This document shows positions 52,829 through 64,000 of a stretch of 64,000 bases of DNA, piece by piece. The stretch is from positions 4,322,597 to 4,386,596 of the forward strand of contig NW_019211455.1 of the NCBI RefSeq assembly GCF_002443255.2, written 5' to 3'. Origin of the DNA: Varroa destructor (lineage: Eukaryota; Arthropoda; Arachnida; Mesostigmata; Varroidae). The translations under genes were made by a program, and so were the position numbers. The first letter of the stretch is position 1. Every line of letters starts with the position of its first letter. The notes under the pieces were generated by a model. That model did no database searches. It was not told the DNA's origin and worked only from the letters and a program-made list of their open reading frames with translations.

Positions 52829-52937
52829 ACTCCAAGGTGGACATTTACCCCAGACGGAAAACATGAAGGATAAGATGTCGGATGAAAAAGATATCGATTT
52901 GCAACACCAATTTTTCGCCAAAGTTAAAACGCTGTAG
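52829..52937 (+). CDS. Candidate terminal exon with nearby poly(A) signals
   Basis: The acceptor is aattgaactgtattttcag; then come one base, 35 codons and TAG. It encodes LQGGHLPQTENMKDKMSDEK and DIDLQHQFFAKVKTL. Two overlapping AATAAA hexamers follow at 53043-53053. No upstream exon of matching phase (2) was identified; the frame just upstream (52740 on) is also open. Confidence 0.25.
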
Positions 52938-53042
52938 AAGCTATTCAGAAAATTTGTTTCACATGCTCTATAACCAAAAAGTACAGGCCCGTCTAACAAG
53001 TTTTTTCTTTTAGAGATGGCCTGTCGAACTGGAATCAGTTAT

Positions 53043-53053
53043 AATAAAATAAA
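53043..53053 (+). promoter_or_regulatory. Overlapping AATAAA polyadenylation hexamers
   Basis: AATAAAATAAA contains two hexamers (53043-53048 and 53048-53053), 106 nt after the stop of the candidate exon at 52829-52937. In DNA this AT-rich, the hexamer is common by chance. Confidence 0.25.
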
Positions 53054-56000
53054 ATTATCATATTTGAATCTATCGAGCTACCTTCAACTAGTACAGACCT
53101 ACTCCGGCACTTCTGACTTAAACGAAAAATGACTAGTTAATCTTGAAAATATAGTTTTTTCACAATCAATGTAAGTACGATGACGACAAATACCAATAGA
53201 GTAAATATGTATATACATTTCATTCATCATCAGGAGTGAACGAAAGCTGACCAGTAAACAAAACCAGCCAGGCATGGTTTTTTGAGCAATTTATTTGAGA
53301 CAATCGTAGTGATGAATGCCGTAAAATGAGGTAACTTATTTGGCCAGAACGTTCTACAAAATGACATATTTTCAATGTTTTTTTTTTTTTTATTTGAAAC
53401 TTATCCAATCCTTTAAAATGGTTAACTTTAATGAAATTACTTTGAGCGCTTCAGTAACAACATGCATGTATATTTTCATCTTCGTTTCTTTACCAATTTG
53501 ACATTTGCTGATAGCTGACTTTTTAGACTAGAAGCTTGTTTTATTCTATAAACCTGTCATCGCCGCGATGACAAATCGTATCTCAAGTTCGGGCGAAGGT
53601 GAATGTACCATTTCCACAAAAGGTTAATTTTGAGATTCTAAAAAAGAGAAATAATGCATAAGTTTGGATAAAATCGTAGAAGTATAAAGTGATAAACAAA
53701 AATCAACTAAGAGACAAAAATAATAATGAAAGCAACTGAGATTTTAGAAAAACAGTAATTATAAAAATTGTTCATCGAAAATCTCTTTAATAACCAAGTT
53801 AGTTTACACGATAGGGTTAGGTTTTCTACCGATTTCGAACTCGACACTAAGACTATGCGAGGTTACCCCATATAGATGTGGGTGCCAGAGGTAAGAAGAC
53901 ACTGGTACTTCGATTGTTGTTGCAAAGGGTTAGTATAGCGGAAATCTGGAAATACTGAGAATGATTTCAACTACTAAAAACTAAAGATCAACTCTTAAGT
54001 ATTGCTGTACAACTGATCGAATTTGCATAATTTTGCACGCAAAAATTCCGCTCAAGTAAGTATCTACATAACTAAATGTTACGAGTTCTACATTTGGTCC
54101 TGCCTTTATGTTCCAATATAGTGATCAAATAGAGTCGATATCTAATGAATATATGTATTTTAAATAATGTAACATATCTGTATTCATTAACAGAGCTAGA
54201 TATGCACTCTAATCATATTACAAGGTGCAGCATGTACGTACAACTAGTGGAAAACGTTTTTAAGCGGGAATCTCACTTGAAATTTGGAAATTTGGCCTTA
54301 CATGTAGAGCGTTATTAGCCCATGCGATACACTGCTTCTCTACCTAAAAAAAACAGTGTTCCATAGACTGCACAGTTGACACGTAACAAGTACATCATAA
54401 TTACATAATCATTTGAAATAACTGTCATTGTTTGACAAAAATGTTTGACCTTCGGTCACGCGAACATTTATCAAGCGGTGAGCCCTTTGAAACTTGTACA
54501 AAACACTTTCCATGGATGATAAATGTTCCTGGGCACCCATAGCGTAGTAATCAGCATCTACGTATCAATCGTTGTGGATAATGGCAAATCAAATACGTAC
54601 CTAAAGCACAAACCTTGCATAATCCTTCTAGCAAGGGTTTATTCAAATGCCCTGGAGTAGACCCGTGATGCGTTACAAACACTCGCGCACGCCAACTCTG
54701 AACAAAACGAGCCTGCATCTGGATTTTTTTATTAGGTGGCTTTGCAGTAGGAGTCGAATTGGAGCTTGAAGCTTATCGATAACGTAATAGCCAAAGATAT
54801 TAGGACGAGGCTTACAACACTATTAGCCCTTATTATCTGTATAATGCATTCGGCCCCTGTACCGGACAAGACCATTCCCTCAAGACCTTGAACTTGATTC
54901 AGGTGGCAATATACAATTTGCATAAAATTGTTGAGCGCTAGGTTAAAGACGATAGAAGATTGCGCAAGAGTGTTCATAGATTCGTTGATGTGGGAAGTAG
55001 CATTTAAGTCTATTTTATAGAGCTCTAATTTGCGCTACTAGCATATCTGATATACGTGCGTTGTATGACGGAACCAGCACGCCCTGTGTTTTCTCTAGAT
55101 TTATTCAAATATACAAAAAATAAATTATTAGATATGTTATCAACTTAATTTACTGCTATTCAAACTTGCATTGATGATCTGTTTACATAACGAGCGGCAC
55201 CAAAATTGCGAATAGACGTTATTATTAGAGGATAACAAAAGGATAACCATATAGATGAACAGAGGAAAAAGTGTGTGTGGTATCCATTGAGGAAATATCT
55301 GGAGCTACTGCTATGGTAAGTATCAAAGAAATCACGATTATGAACTAAAAATGTTAGATGTAGTACAAACGTGGGTCGTACATTTTTCAACCGTCTTCTG
55401 CTTCACGAAGTAAACAACACTTAAATACGCTAACTCCAACCCTATGTTGGATTTTGATTTGTCAAATACATTGTCAGCGTAAATGAATATTAAAAAAAGC
55501 ATATCATAGGAAATGTCGTCATAGATAATTTACACTGCTTTATCTTAAAATTGTGCTACATTTGGAACGTATTGGATATTTAATAGACTACCAAACTCTG
55601 TACCGCTCATAAATTAGCTGTTCGCTGACTAAGCATATAATCTTTAAAGGCAGGGCATAACTAATGCTATTATTGATCCGACGGCTTGAGGACGAGGCTT
55701 TTGTCGTCCATTCTGCCCTGTAATAACTTACCAGACAAGTCAATTCAGAGTCGTAATATAAACAACTTAGTAAACCTTGAGGCAAACTTTTCATGTTCAA
55801 AAAACTAGTAATCCCAACGTAAGAATAAGGAGCTCGAAGATATCTCTTACAACGAAAGTCGATTAAACGTTGTAAGACCTGGGTACTTTGTATTGACTAG
55901 GCATAAATAAATAGCAAAGGCCTACAACAAACACTGTATATAAAAAAACAGAGAGTTAAATACTTATTTAGTTCATCAGCCCTCGATACTTTATCATAGG

Positions 56001-59000
56001 ACCGTAAGCTTTCCCATATCGAGTGTTCGATGAACATTCATGTTACAGTAAAGATAGGTATGGATTATGTCGACATAAAGCTTATGTACTACTGTCAACA
56101 TGGCTCACGCTGTATAGTTTTCAAGGAATACTCATCTAATAATACTTACCATGTTTACACAGATGAATAGAGGTTTGATTCTTCTTTTGAGGCACCTCAG
56201 AATACACGCTTTCTTAAGCTTCATGCACAAGATCTTGGGTAGGGACCGTCTTATTCCTTTCCCTACGATCGAGCCACAATATCCGCTTAGGACGATCTCC
56301 GCTTACTGAAATCTTTCGCTACCGTCGATTTAAGGAACTTAAGGAACTGAAAGGAGTCATGTCAAGCATGTGTTCAGTTTGTTCGTTCTTTGAAATCTTT
56401 TGACAAATGAGGCGATGCGTGCTGCAGCCTATTGAACAGGTGACAACGGCGGCGTTTTCTAAATTACCAGCACCCTATCGCTGTGGATACTCTTTAATAA
56501 CTTAGAGCATATTATTTAAACATTATATATTCGCCAATTGTTGTAAATGTCAGAATGGTGACCGGAGTAAACATGACGAAAAGAGTAAGCAGCAGGGCAG
56601 GGCAAGATGTACCTATCTAGAGGTTCTTAAAAATTGCAAAAAAGATCCTTATGATTTCTACACCGAGTTAAAAAGGAATTCGTTAAAACGATGGTTGTGT
56701 ATCTTTCTCGAAACGTCCAATGGACGGTAAAAGAAAGTGTTCATAAAAAAGAAAATTATTGTTTGTGCAGCGCCTTAATCACGTTTATTTACGTTTAAGT
56801 ATGTTACGTTAATTTAAAATGCGTTCTTACTTTTCCGAGACACTTAACAGATGTATGATAGCCATTTCGAGTTCGTGAGCTTCGATATACATATCGTCTT
56901 TGTCGTTTTCTAATACAACTATAGCTAAACACCCTAATTTTTTTTTAACTCGTACATATTTTGATATCGGTCCGTCGCCATTATAAAGATACCCTGAAAG
57001 GGCAACTTCAAAGCTAGCGCCGCGACCTTCACAGGAAGATCAATGCTGTCGTCTTAAGTTTTTCTTGGAGTAGCGATTAGGACGATATCGATTACGTTGC
57101 CCGTTTTACGAGTTCCAAACGTAATTGTAACAATAAGCCTGATCAGCGCGAAGATCATTACACTCGAACTATACCTTAAATTAATCTCTGTTTCGCCCCA
57201 GGCGTTAGTATTGAAACAGTGAAATAGTCGATACTAGATTTCAGCGTTTACAAAAAGTTTCCTCAAAAAAGCAAAACTTAAAAACTCCAGTAGAGACCGT
57301 TTATCGTTCTATCGGTCTCGTAATTTCCTTTATTATTACTGCGATACATCTTCCCTTTTCGAACTCTCCTATCTACCTACTAAGTTACGTTACAAAACAT
57401 TATGTTAATAATGCAATCACTTTATTTCACCTTCCGTGATATTCACTGCACTCGACGTCGGTCACAACAGAATACAGCGGCCATTAGAGCATCATAGATC
57501 ATTAACTGAGTAGTTGATATCTGTGTGTTCATTTTCTCCCCCGTCACTAGAGTGTCTGAGGCTTTGCGTCGGATGGTCAGTACGTACGATTTCTCATAAA
57601 TTGATCCATCATCGTGTCGTCATCTAGCACCGGCACCCCCCAGGAAACTATTAGTTCACGCCAACAAGATTGTAGAAACGTCAACTTGGTTTACTTTGTA
57701 TATAATTGTGTGTTGAATGCGTAACACTCGTCAGTTGTAATCAAATAATAGTTTTCACCTCGTACACGAATCAATGGGCAGTCTAGCTAGGACGCATTAC
57801 TTAGCCATGAGGCTGGTTCCCGCTCAGCTTCATATTTACATAATGTCTTAAGTTACAGCTCGAACCTCAGGTACTATTGACACACTCGGACAAGCCTGAA
57901 GATTGTAGCATACATATTGAGATCGATATTACAATATTTCAACAATTTAGAGAATTCATTTTCAATGTATACCTCGCCTTGAGCCAGCAAAAATATATGG
58001 CACTGTATCACATTTTTATCGTTGACAAAAATATCATAAATAACTTAATAATAGATTATAACAAATATATGAGTACATATGTATACCGCCAGAATAACCA
58101 TAGTGAATGATATTACCGATCAATTTAAATATATCACGTTATCGTAGACTAACGATGAGGTCGAAGCCTCATCAAGATCACAGGATGGAATCGCATTGTT
58201 GCGTGTTACAGGCTGAATATGAGGTGGTTTGAACCATCCATATTGCTACAAGCCTGTGGACGGATTGTGTTTTGGCGGCCACCGAAGGTCATATGGGTTG
58301 GCAGGTCAGTCGAGGACCAACCATTACAATACTGACCACAATAGTCGACGAAAGTAGTTACTCATCATTCCTTCAACAACGTATTTTATAGTAGCGTACG
58401 TAGTACAGACAACGAATATTGCTTAAAATCACTTGAAGTGTAGGCTTCACGCTTAACACGCACATCCATGTTGAAACACCAATTATCCAATAATACACAT
58501 CCTGATATANNNNNNNNNNNNNNNNNNNNNNNNNNNNNNNNNNNNNNNNNNNNNNNNNNNNNNNNNNNNNNNNNNNNNNNNNNNNNNNNNNNNNNNNNNN
58601 NNNNNNNNNGTATATATATATTGAGTTGCGGTATTTTCTATTTTTCGTAGTAGGCTGGCGGCATTGCGTTCGACAAGACGCGCTGACTTAGCATTAACAT
58701 AACGCATACCTAAGTGGTTACCACGATGTGTACTTGTGTAAGTTCTATATGCGGAAGACGTACGCAAAAATAGTTTCATATTATTTAGTTCCTTTCAATT
58801 AATATTGGCTCGATAGATATTTTATATACTTGCACGATATGCAGAACATCTCCGTAGAAATCGTTCTACAAAGCCTATAAACAGGCCATTGTCAAGCTTT
58901 GGCATTGATTTGATTAATGCTTGAGAGAAGAGTTAGCGTTTAATGCACGAGGTGGCCATGGACTATGTGCTTTAGAATAGCAGCAACGATAAACATAAAT

Positions 59001-59329
59001 CAAGTGTAAACACTTGTGACTTTGCTTGGCTCATATTTGTTTGTTTTTGTAAACATTCTCTTTGGAAACATCGAACACTTGAGCACGTGATCGTCATTAT
59101 TAACAAGAACGATGTTTAAGTTTCTCCATGCACTCATTAGCATTTTAGAAGCTCCAACACCTATTTCTCGCCAACAATAAACAATATATATATATTTATA
59201 TGCGTAGATTTATAATCGACTGTAAGCCTAAATATTTTACATCTGTGCAGTCTTTTCGAGTTTCGAGACCAGCAGTTATAATATATTATAATTAGATCGA
59301 TCCTCGATTACTTAACGAAGCGGCTATGA
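53054..59329. other. No supported gene; convergent intergenic region
   Basis: AT-rich DNA between the + strand candidates and the 3' end of the zinc-finger gene, including the 100-N gap. A 9-bp palindrome (TGTCATCGC C GCGATGACA) lies near 53562. A 246-nt frame at 54732-54977 on the minus strand is hydrophobic but lacks splice support. Confidence 0.5.
58510..58609. other. Assembly gap of 100 N
   Basis: It is exactly 100 N flanked by TA repeats (gatata before, gtatatatata after). This is a standard placeholder for a gap of unknown size at a microsatellite. Confidence 0.97.
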
Positions 59330-60151
59330 CTATGACATATCGTCCATGTCCGAAGTCGCTTCTTCGATAACGAGGCAGTCACTGTCGCTAGTGGTTTCCT
59401 CGTGACGTGTGCCCCCACCTTCTGAACAGGAAGAACTCTCTTCATTAACAGCACGCGCAGTTGTGGGACGTTTCTTGCTTCTTCTCCTGTCACGCCTGTT
59501 CTGAATGCGCCTGTTCTGAATCTCCCTGGGCTCACTGCCTTCCGCGAGATTCATCGAATGACGCCGGACGCTCCGGTTAGATTTGAATATTGCCGTTCTG
59601 AGATTTCGAGATGATGATAAATCCGGTGAGACTCTGCTGCTGCAAGGGTTGCATCCACCTGAAGTGGCTGCTGCTAATGCTGCTCCTGAAGCAAACTGAT
59701 ATGGCAGTCGAAATTTGCGTCTGGCAGCCCCCGTAGGAGGACTGAGTCGTTCTCCCCGTTCTTCAGGAGGGCATACACTCCGCAAACGTTGTTGCATAAT
59801 TGTGTTAGGGTCATCGAGAAATTCTCTGCTGCTTTGTGGAGTGAATTCGGATACATTTGCACAAGTTGAGGTTGTTTGAATGTTACCGGAGTTGGCAGTG
59901 GACATCGGTGAGAGCTGTTTTTGATGCGGATGCTGTTGTTCTTCGATAATTTCCTCAGGGCCATCTGTTTCTGGAGGATCGTCTATAATGGATGTGAAGA
60001 GTCCGGAATCCCCTCCAGCACTAATAGCCGATGCATACCCAACAGGCGTCATCGTTCGTAACAATGTTGGTGTACTGCAAAGAGGTCGCGAGTACTCGGC
60101 GACCATTAAAGAATTCGACTGATCACGTCCTACTGGCTGGCTAAGCAAAGC
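59330..60151 (-). CDS. Terminal exon of the zinc-finger gene
   Basis: The acceptor is ttgtaattttttcag; the exon is in phase 0 and has 273 codons and TAG at 59330-59332. It encodes a Ser/Pro/Thr-rich region, a basic patch with a tandem IQNRR IQNRR repeat followed by DRRRSKKRP (likely a nuclear localisation signal), and an acidic Ser/Glu tail. The motif CLVIEE between acidic clusters (DSD...EEATSD) resembles a SUMO-interacting motif. No AATAAA was found close behind the stop; a variant ATTAAA (as TTTAAT at 58939-58944 on +) is about 390 nt on. Confidence 0.85.
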   Translation of the reverse strand, partial: ALLSQPVGRDQSNSLMVAEYSRPLCSTPTLLRTMTPVGYASAISAGGDSGLFTSIIDDPPETDGPEEIIEEQQHPHQKQLSPMSTANSGNIQTTSTCANVSEFTPQSSREFLDDPNTIMQQRLRSVCPPEERGERLSPPTGAARRKFRLPYQFASGAALAAATSGGCNPCSSRVSPDLSSSRNLRTAIFKSNRSVRRHSMNLAEGSEPREIQNRRIQNRRDRRRSKKRPTTARAVNEESSSCSEGGGTRHEETTSDSDCLVIEEATSDMDDMS

Positions 60152-63100
60152 CTGAAAAAATTACAAATTGTTGGGGGCCTTAGTTTAAATGGAGTTCCGA
60201 AGTTTTCTTTAGTGATCTAGAAGTCCATCCAATCCGTGTTAAATTGTCTGATTTAGCTACCGATCATAAAACCGCCGATGACATTGTGTTTTAAAAGAGG
60301 ATAATTTAAGCATAATATAATTCTTTGTTTTACTCTACTATTTGAGAAATGATTAGTGATTGGTAAACGGCGGAACGCCTGTTTATAATGCGGCCTTCAA
60401 AGGTAACAGTTCACACCTGGTGAGATTCTATTTGGTGCTGCTGTTGCGACTGCTGCGTGAACACGCCGAGACGGGGCGCTCTGCTTAGTTCTTGAAGAGC
60501 TTGGGCCGCGAATGGAATTGCCGAAGACAGATTTGTGCTCGCACCTCCCACTGATGGAGCTATTGCTCCGACGCCAGGAACAGCAACGAGCAGAGGTCTC
60601 TGCAAAAAATGGCACAGCAAAATGATGTTTAACAAAAACATTATTTTTGCTTTCTACTAAGCAAATTTATTTGCCCCGTAGAAGCGAATCATGCAATCGA
60701 CGGTTCCTGAAGAAGAAGTTTATCGCACTACATCATAATGTAACAGTTTCAAGTTTTGCTTTTTACAAACTTTAACTAGGACAACTAGGTCCCCTACAGA
60801 ATTGCGATTTCCTTAGTACTTGCGGTATGATATTTCGTTTGAACTTTCAACATGCTTACCTTGGCAGTCGGGGGAGTCCCGAATGCGGTAACAGGCGTTG
60901 AAGTAAATATCTGCGACTGCTGAGCAACGATACCGATTCTAGTAGTTGTGGTAACCGTCGCCACGGTACCGGCTGTAAGAGATATGGTCACCTGTGGCGA
61001 AGGCCGACATCTGCCAGAAATATCTAATTGTGTCGACACAACGGACTGGGTTCCCACTGGAACAATTGGAGGTGTCGTATTCGGAGTACAAATAATGCAA
61101 CGACTGTCCGTAGCTGATAGCTGGGTCTTGTTGTTGCTGCACCCGCTATGACTGCTTGTCACTTCGGTCGCTATAGCCGTGCAGTTATCTGTTGTGAGAT
61201 CGGAGGCGTCAGTGTTTACAGGATGTTCTGCCGCTGAGTTGACCTGCTGCCTGTGTTGTGGCGCAAGTTGATCACGCCTACGCACTTCTTGTTGTTCATG
61301 CTGTTGTTGTTGTTGTTGCTCCTGCTGTTGCTGATAACGATGATGATGTTCCTGCTCCGATGATGACTCGACAAGCGCGCAACGACGATACTGCTGTTCG
61401 AGCTGAGTTTGCTGTTGCAGCTGCTGTTGATGCTCTGCTGGCCTTTGCTCTTGATCACGTTGTTTAATGTATGCCTGTGGCTGTGCCTGCTGCTGTTGGA
61501 GCTGAGAATGGTGATGGTGGTGATGATGATGTGGGTGGTATTCCGTTTGCTTCAAATCGGAACCTCGACCACCTGTGTCCGTCTCACCCGTGTTCTCGTC
61601 GTCGGAAACATCCGTCGCTACAATCGAGTGAATACGGCCATAATGGCGTTTAAGATTGAAGCTCCGTACAGTTCCGTAGTCACACTTACTGCATTGGTAT
61701 GGATAGCTGAAACAGATTTGCATTCAAGGTAGTCGCTGTAAATATATCGACTCAGCCGACTGCTTCATCGTACGGAGATGATCATTCCCGCTCGAATATG
61801 TAACCGCTTAAAGAATCCGTACGAATGAGATTTATTCGTTACCATTTTACCCATGAAGAGTTATTGAGCACATAGAATATGATACAGAAGACAACTAATC
61901 TCCTCAGACATGAAACCAGTAGTCACTGAGGTTCCGTAAATATTCCGGCTGTCAAATAATAGCCCAAAAACGACTTAGGGTCCGAGCGTTTTCCAATCCA
62001 CAGTTCCCTGCGAGAAATTTTTGTACCAGCGAATGATTAGTAGTTAACGCCCTCGCATCGAAAACTGCCTTTAGCCAAGTCGCCCAAAAAGCAGGAAGTT
62101 TTCACTGTACAATAAAGCAAACGTCAGCCTGTCACCAATAGAAATTAATAGAACTTCTGCACGGCGCACATTCTTACAGAGTCACATGAAACGCAGTGAA
62201 ATACAGTTGTGACGCTCTGTTTTATTATAACTTTATTACATGTTTTGTAAATGTGCGCCTCTTTTCCCAAAATAGCAAAAGCACTGTATTAAAATGGGAT
62301 AACGCATAACTTGTCAGCTTCTCTGACGGGCGAGCCTGATTTTCTGTGCAACGATTGTTATGGCTGCTTTTGGGCTTACATGTTACCTTTCGGCAAACCT
62401 TCGAAAAGAATCTAATGGACGTTAACAGCTTCCAATGTTAAAATAACTAATAGCCAGGCGACGTATAAAGCTAGTTAGCTCGCATATTAAACTATAATAG
62501 CAACATTTTTACAAGAATTACTCGTCGAAAGTACACCATCGTCCTATTTCGGATGCAATATTCAAGATAGGGTACGCTCCTAAAGCTAAAAATGAGACAG
62601 TTACAAAGGACATAACTTTCTCATTAATCTGCGTGATAAAGTGAATGAACCTATAGATCTCACTGCAAGGATATACAAAACTTACTTTTCAAGATGTTTG
62701 TATTGATGTTCTAGAGCTTGCTTGCGACGTTTAGCCATGAATCCGCATATCCTGCAAAGATACCTGTATTCGGTCAAAACAGCAGGTAAAACGCAGTTAA
62801 TCAACGAAAACTCCTTCTTAGCCTTCTTTAATCAACACGTGACGCGTATACGTGATATCCAGAAATAAGATTTAGTATGCGAACTTGTGCTACAGCAAAT
62901 TTCACAAATTTCGTTATGAATAGAGAATAAACTCAATGAATCTGAAAAAAGGTTAGAACTTTCCCTCGCCTATGTCCTTGTGAAGCATTACGTCAGACTT
63001 CTCAATGCGTTTTTCTATTCCAGTATAAATTTCATAGGAAATCATCAGCAATTGCAGAGATCATTGAAATTATAACATATCTATGTATTTACCTGTATTC

Positions 63101-63264
63101 ACCGCGGTCACTCAATGGGGAAATAAACGTGGATAAGGTTGACGTCGAAGAGGCAGTAGCGCATAAAGCTCGTGTACAAGCCGATGCCGAGGTGGATGCT
63201 GGGATGAGTCCTCCCGAGCATTTACTGCGTGGGCTGCCCCTGTCTGGCTGGGCAATGCACACCG
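59330..63264 (-). CDS. C2H2 zinc-finger protein with poly-Gln/His tracts, 5' incomplete
   Basis: Complement join of 63264-63093, 62763-62686, 61706-60860, 60599-60417 and 60151-59330. All junctions agree in phase (2,2,0,0), giving 699 residues to a TAG stop. Two C2H2 fingers lie in series about 60-110 residues from the visible N-terminus: C-x2-C-x12-H-x3-H (exon 2), then C-x2-C-x12-H-x4-H (exon 3). After them come an acidic Asp/Glu segment, a His run, long Gln-rich tracts, a Thr/Val-rich segment, a basic NRRDRRRSKKRP patch and an acidic Ser/Glu tail. This is the layout of a nuclear DNA-binding regulator; binding site and targets cannot be read from the sequence. The first visible exon enters in phase 1, so the start lies beyond the right edge or in an unseen exon. 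Confidence 0.85.
60417..60599 (-). CDS. Fourth visible exon of the zinc-finger gene
   Basis: The acceptor is gccattttttgcag and the donor after 60417 is GTGTGA. The exon is 183 nt, phase 0 to phase 0, so it could be skipped without a frameshift. It encodes RPLLVAVPGVGAIAPSVGG, an Ala/Leu segment (FAAQALQELSRAPRLG) and a Gln/His-rich end. Confidence 0.8.
60860..61706 (-). CDS. Exon with second C2H2 finger and poly-His/Gln tracts
   Basis: The acceptor is gcaaatctgtttcag; the donor GTAAGC follows 60860. The exon is 847 nt. It opens with YPYQCSKCDYGTVRSFNLKR and H-x4-H, a complete second finger, then an acidic DVSDDENTGETDTGG segment, an eight-His run and several Gln runs of four to seven residues over about 100 residues. 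It ends in a Thr/Val/Ile-rich hydrophobic-polar part (VATVTTTTRIGIVAQQ). Gln-rich and Thr-rich segments are common in activation domains. Overlapping frames on both strands here come from the CTG/TGT repeats and are shadows. Confidence 0.87.
62686..62763 (-). CDS. Exon encoding the first C2H2 finger
   Basis: The acceptor is ttgaccgaatacag; the donor GTAAGT follows 62686. The exon is 78 nt, phase 2 to phase 2. It encodes YLCRICGFMAKRRKQALEHQ followed by YKHLE, a complete C-x2-C-x12-H-x3-H finger. A second in-frame acceptor 12 nt downstream (atctttgcag, exon from 62751) would remove four residues including the first zinc-binding Cys. The upstream acceptor was chosen because it leaves the finger intact, though the downstream one has the better pyrimidine context. 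Confidence 0.8.
63093..63264 (-). CDS. First visible exon of the zinc-finger gene
   Basis: The acceptor is gcgttttttttccag and the donor GTAAAT follows 63093. The exon is 172 nt, phase 1 in and phase 2 out. It encodes VCIAQPDRGSPRSKCSGG, a Ser/Ala/Thr-rich stretch and SPLSDRGEYR leading straight into the first finger. Another frame of this exon is open but does not join exon 2 in frame. Confidence 0.7.
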
Positions 63265-64000
63265 CTGGAAAAAAAACGCAAACAGTATGTACACGTCAAT
63301 CAAGGACAAAGGAATTGTCATGTTGCTTCCTTTTGAGCGGCATGCGTGTGTATATAATCCTCTTTTTCAACTAGAGATAGCACACTATTCTTCTACATCT
63401 ATCTCCTTGTGACACATTCGTTGCAGAAAATTTCAATTAAAGTATTAAACTGTCTTCCAAATTCGAAAACAAATTTTAGAATAGGACAGATGCAAGTAGC
63501 ATTGCCAGTGGGGCTAATATACAGCGGTATAAGGGAATATATGGACGACACATGCAGGTAGGACAGTGCATGCAATCAGTTAAATAAAAAAAACGTCATG
63601 CAATTTGTTGTTGTTCAACGCAGAATGCTCGGCGTTTGTAACTCGTGTTTTTGACTATTTCTCGCTTCTGCCTGAAGCTGGCATTTCCTGAAATTGTTGA
63701 CAAAACATTACATTGAGTTAGACTGACCAATGAAGTCCCCTCTCTAGTATCGGCTACCGACAAAACCCTTTGTTGTGGACTTAATTTCAACTTTTATTTA
63801 ACATGCTTCCTTATCATGAATGTTTTATGGAGCGTTTGGATAGTGGACGAAAAAGACCCTCGTGAAGCACTGGCTATGATCTGTTGATGCTTCTTGTGTT
63901 TGAAGTAAAAACAACCACAAAGCGCATTTTAACAAATCGCATTCAAATAACCACACCGAAACGTTGGTAATTTTTTAAGCGCAATAATTACATAAAAAGC
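63265..64000 (-). other. Upstream intron of the zinc-finger gene
   Basis: The exon at 63264 begins with a clear acceptor, so this stretch is intronic on the minus strand. A 64-codon frame at 63596-63790 has an acceptor-like ttttgtcaacaatttcag inside it but no donor giving the phase-1 exit that is needed. The gene's start probably lies beyond the window. Confidence 0.5.

Noticed and set aside
54732..54977. Hydrophobic minus strand frame resembling a membrane protein
   Set aside because: The length is within chance, it has no splice sites, no family resemblance and no composition shift.
61216..61732. Leu-, Val- or Asn-rich frames antisense or out of frame to the zinc-finger exon
   Set aside because: They are produced by translating CAG/CAC repeats in other frames. 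Only the zinc-finger frame is supported by splice phase.

Overview
The window looks like a stretch of an arthropod nuclear genome. It is AT-rich and gene-poor. Coding sequence is split into short exons with consensus GT/AG splice sites and introns from about 0.26 to several kb. Proteins carry poly-Gln, poly-His and poly-Asn runs. There are TA microsatellites, a 100-N scaffold gap (58510-58609) and a three-copy CCTAA tract matching the arthropod telomere unit. A mite or other arachnid would fit, but nothing here proves the lineage. There are no bacterial operons, rRNA genes, intact tRNA genes or CRISPR arrays.

Two spliced genes are well supported because splice sites, reading frame and intron phase agree across every junction. 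The first, on the + strand, has five exons between 29871 and 38592 and gives 635 residues, with its 5' end missing. It matches no family I can name with certainty, but it carries two stretches that fit the amphipathic-helix consensus of A-kinase anchoring proteins. The second, on the - strand, has five exons from 63264 down to 59330 and gives 699 residues, with its 5' end beyond the right edge. It is a two-finger C2H2 zinc-finger protein with long poly-Gln/His tracts, a basic patch and an acidic tail. The two genes point towards each other across about 20 kb.

Just downstream of the first gene (39.4-43.4 kb) lie further coding-like blocks: a candidate terminal exon with an AATAAA signal, a high-GC exon with a good donor, and a phase-compatible downstream exon. 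They may be a separate gene or alternative 3' ends of the first one.

From 1 to about 27 kb and from 43.4 to 59.3 kb I see mostly intergenic or intronic DNA. Within it are isolated candidate exons and small ORFs (3.0, 9.9, 13.7, 21.1, 23.3 and 52.9 kb), a GC-richer block at 27.3-28.25 kb that may be the 5' region of the first gene, a degenerate tRNA-like element, a poly(A) retroposon-like end, and several perfect or near-perfect hairpins. Most open frames of 60-130 codons here are at the length expected by chance and were left out.
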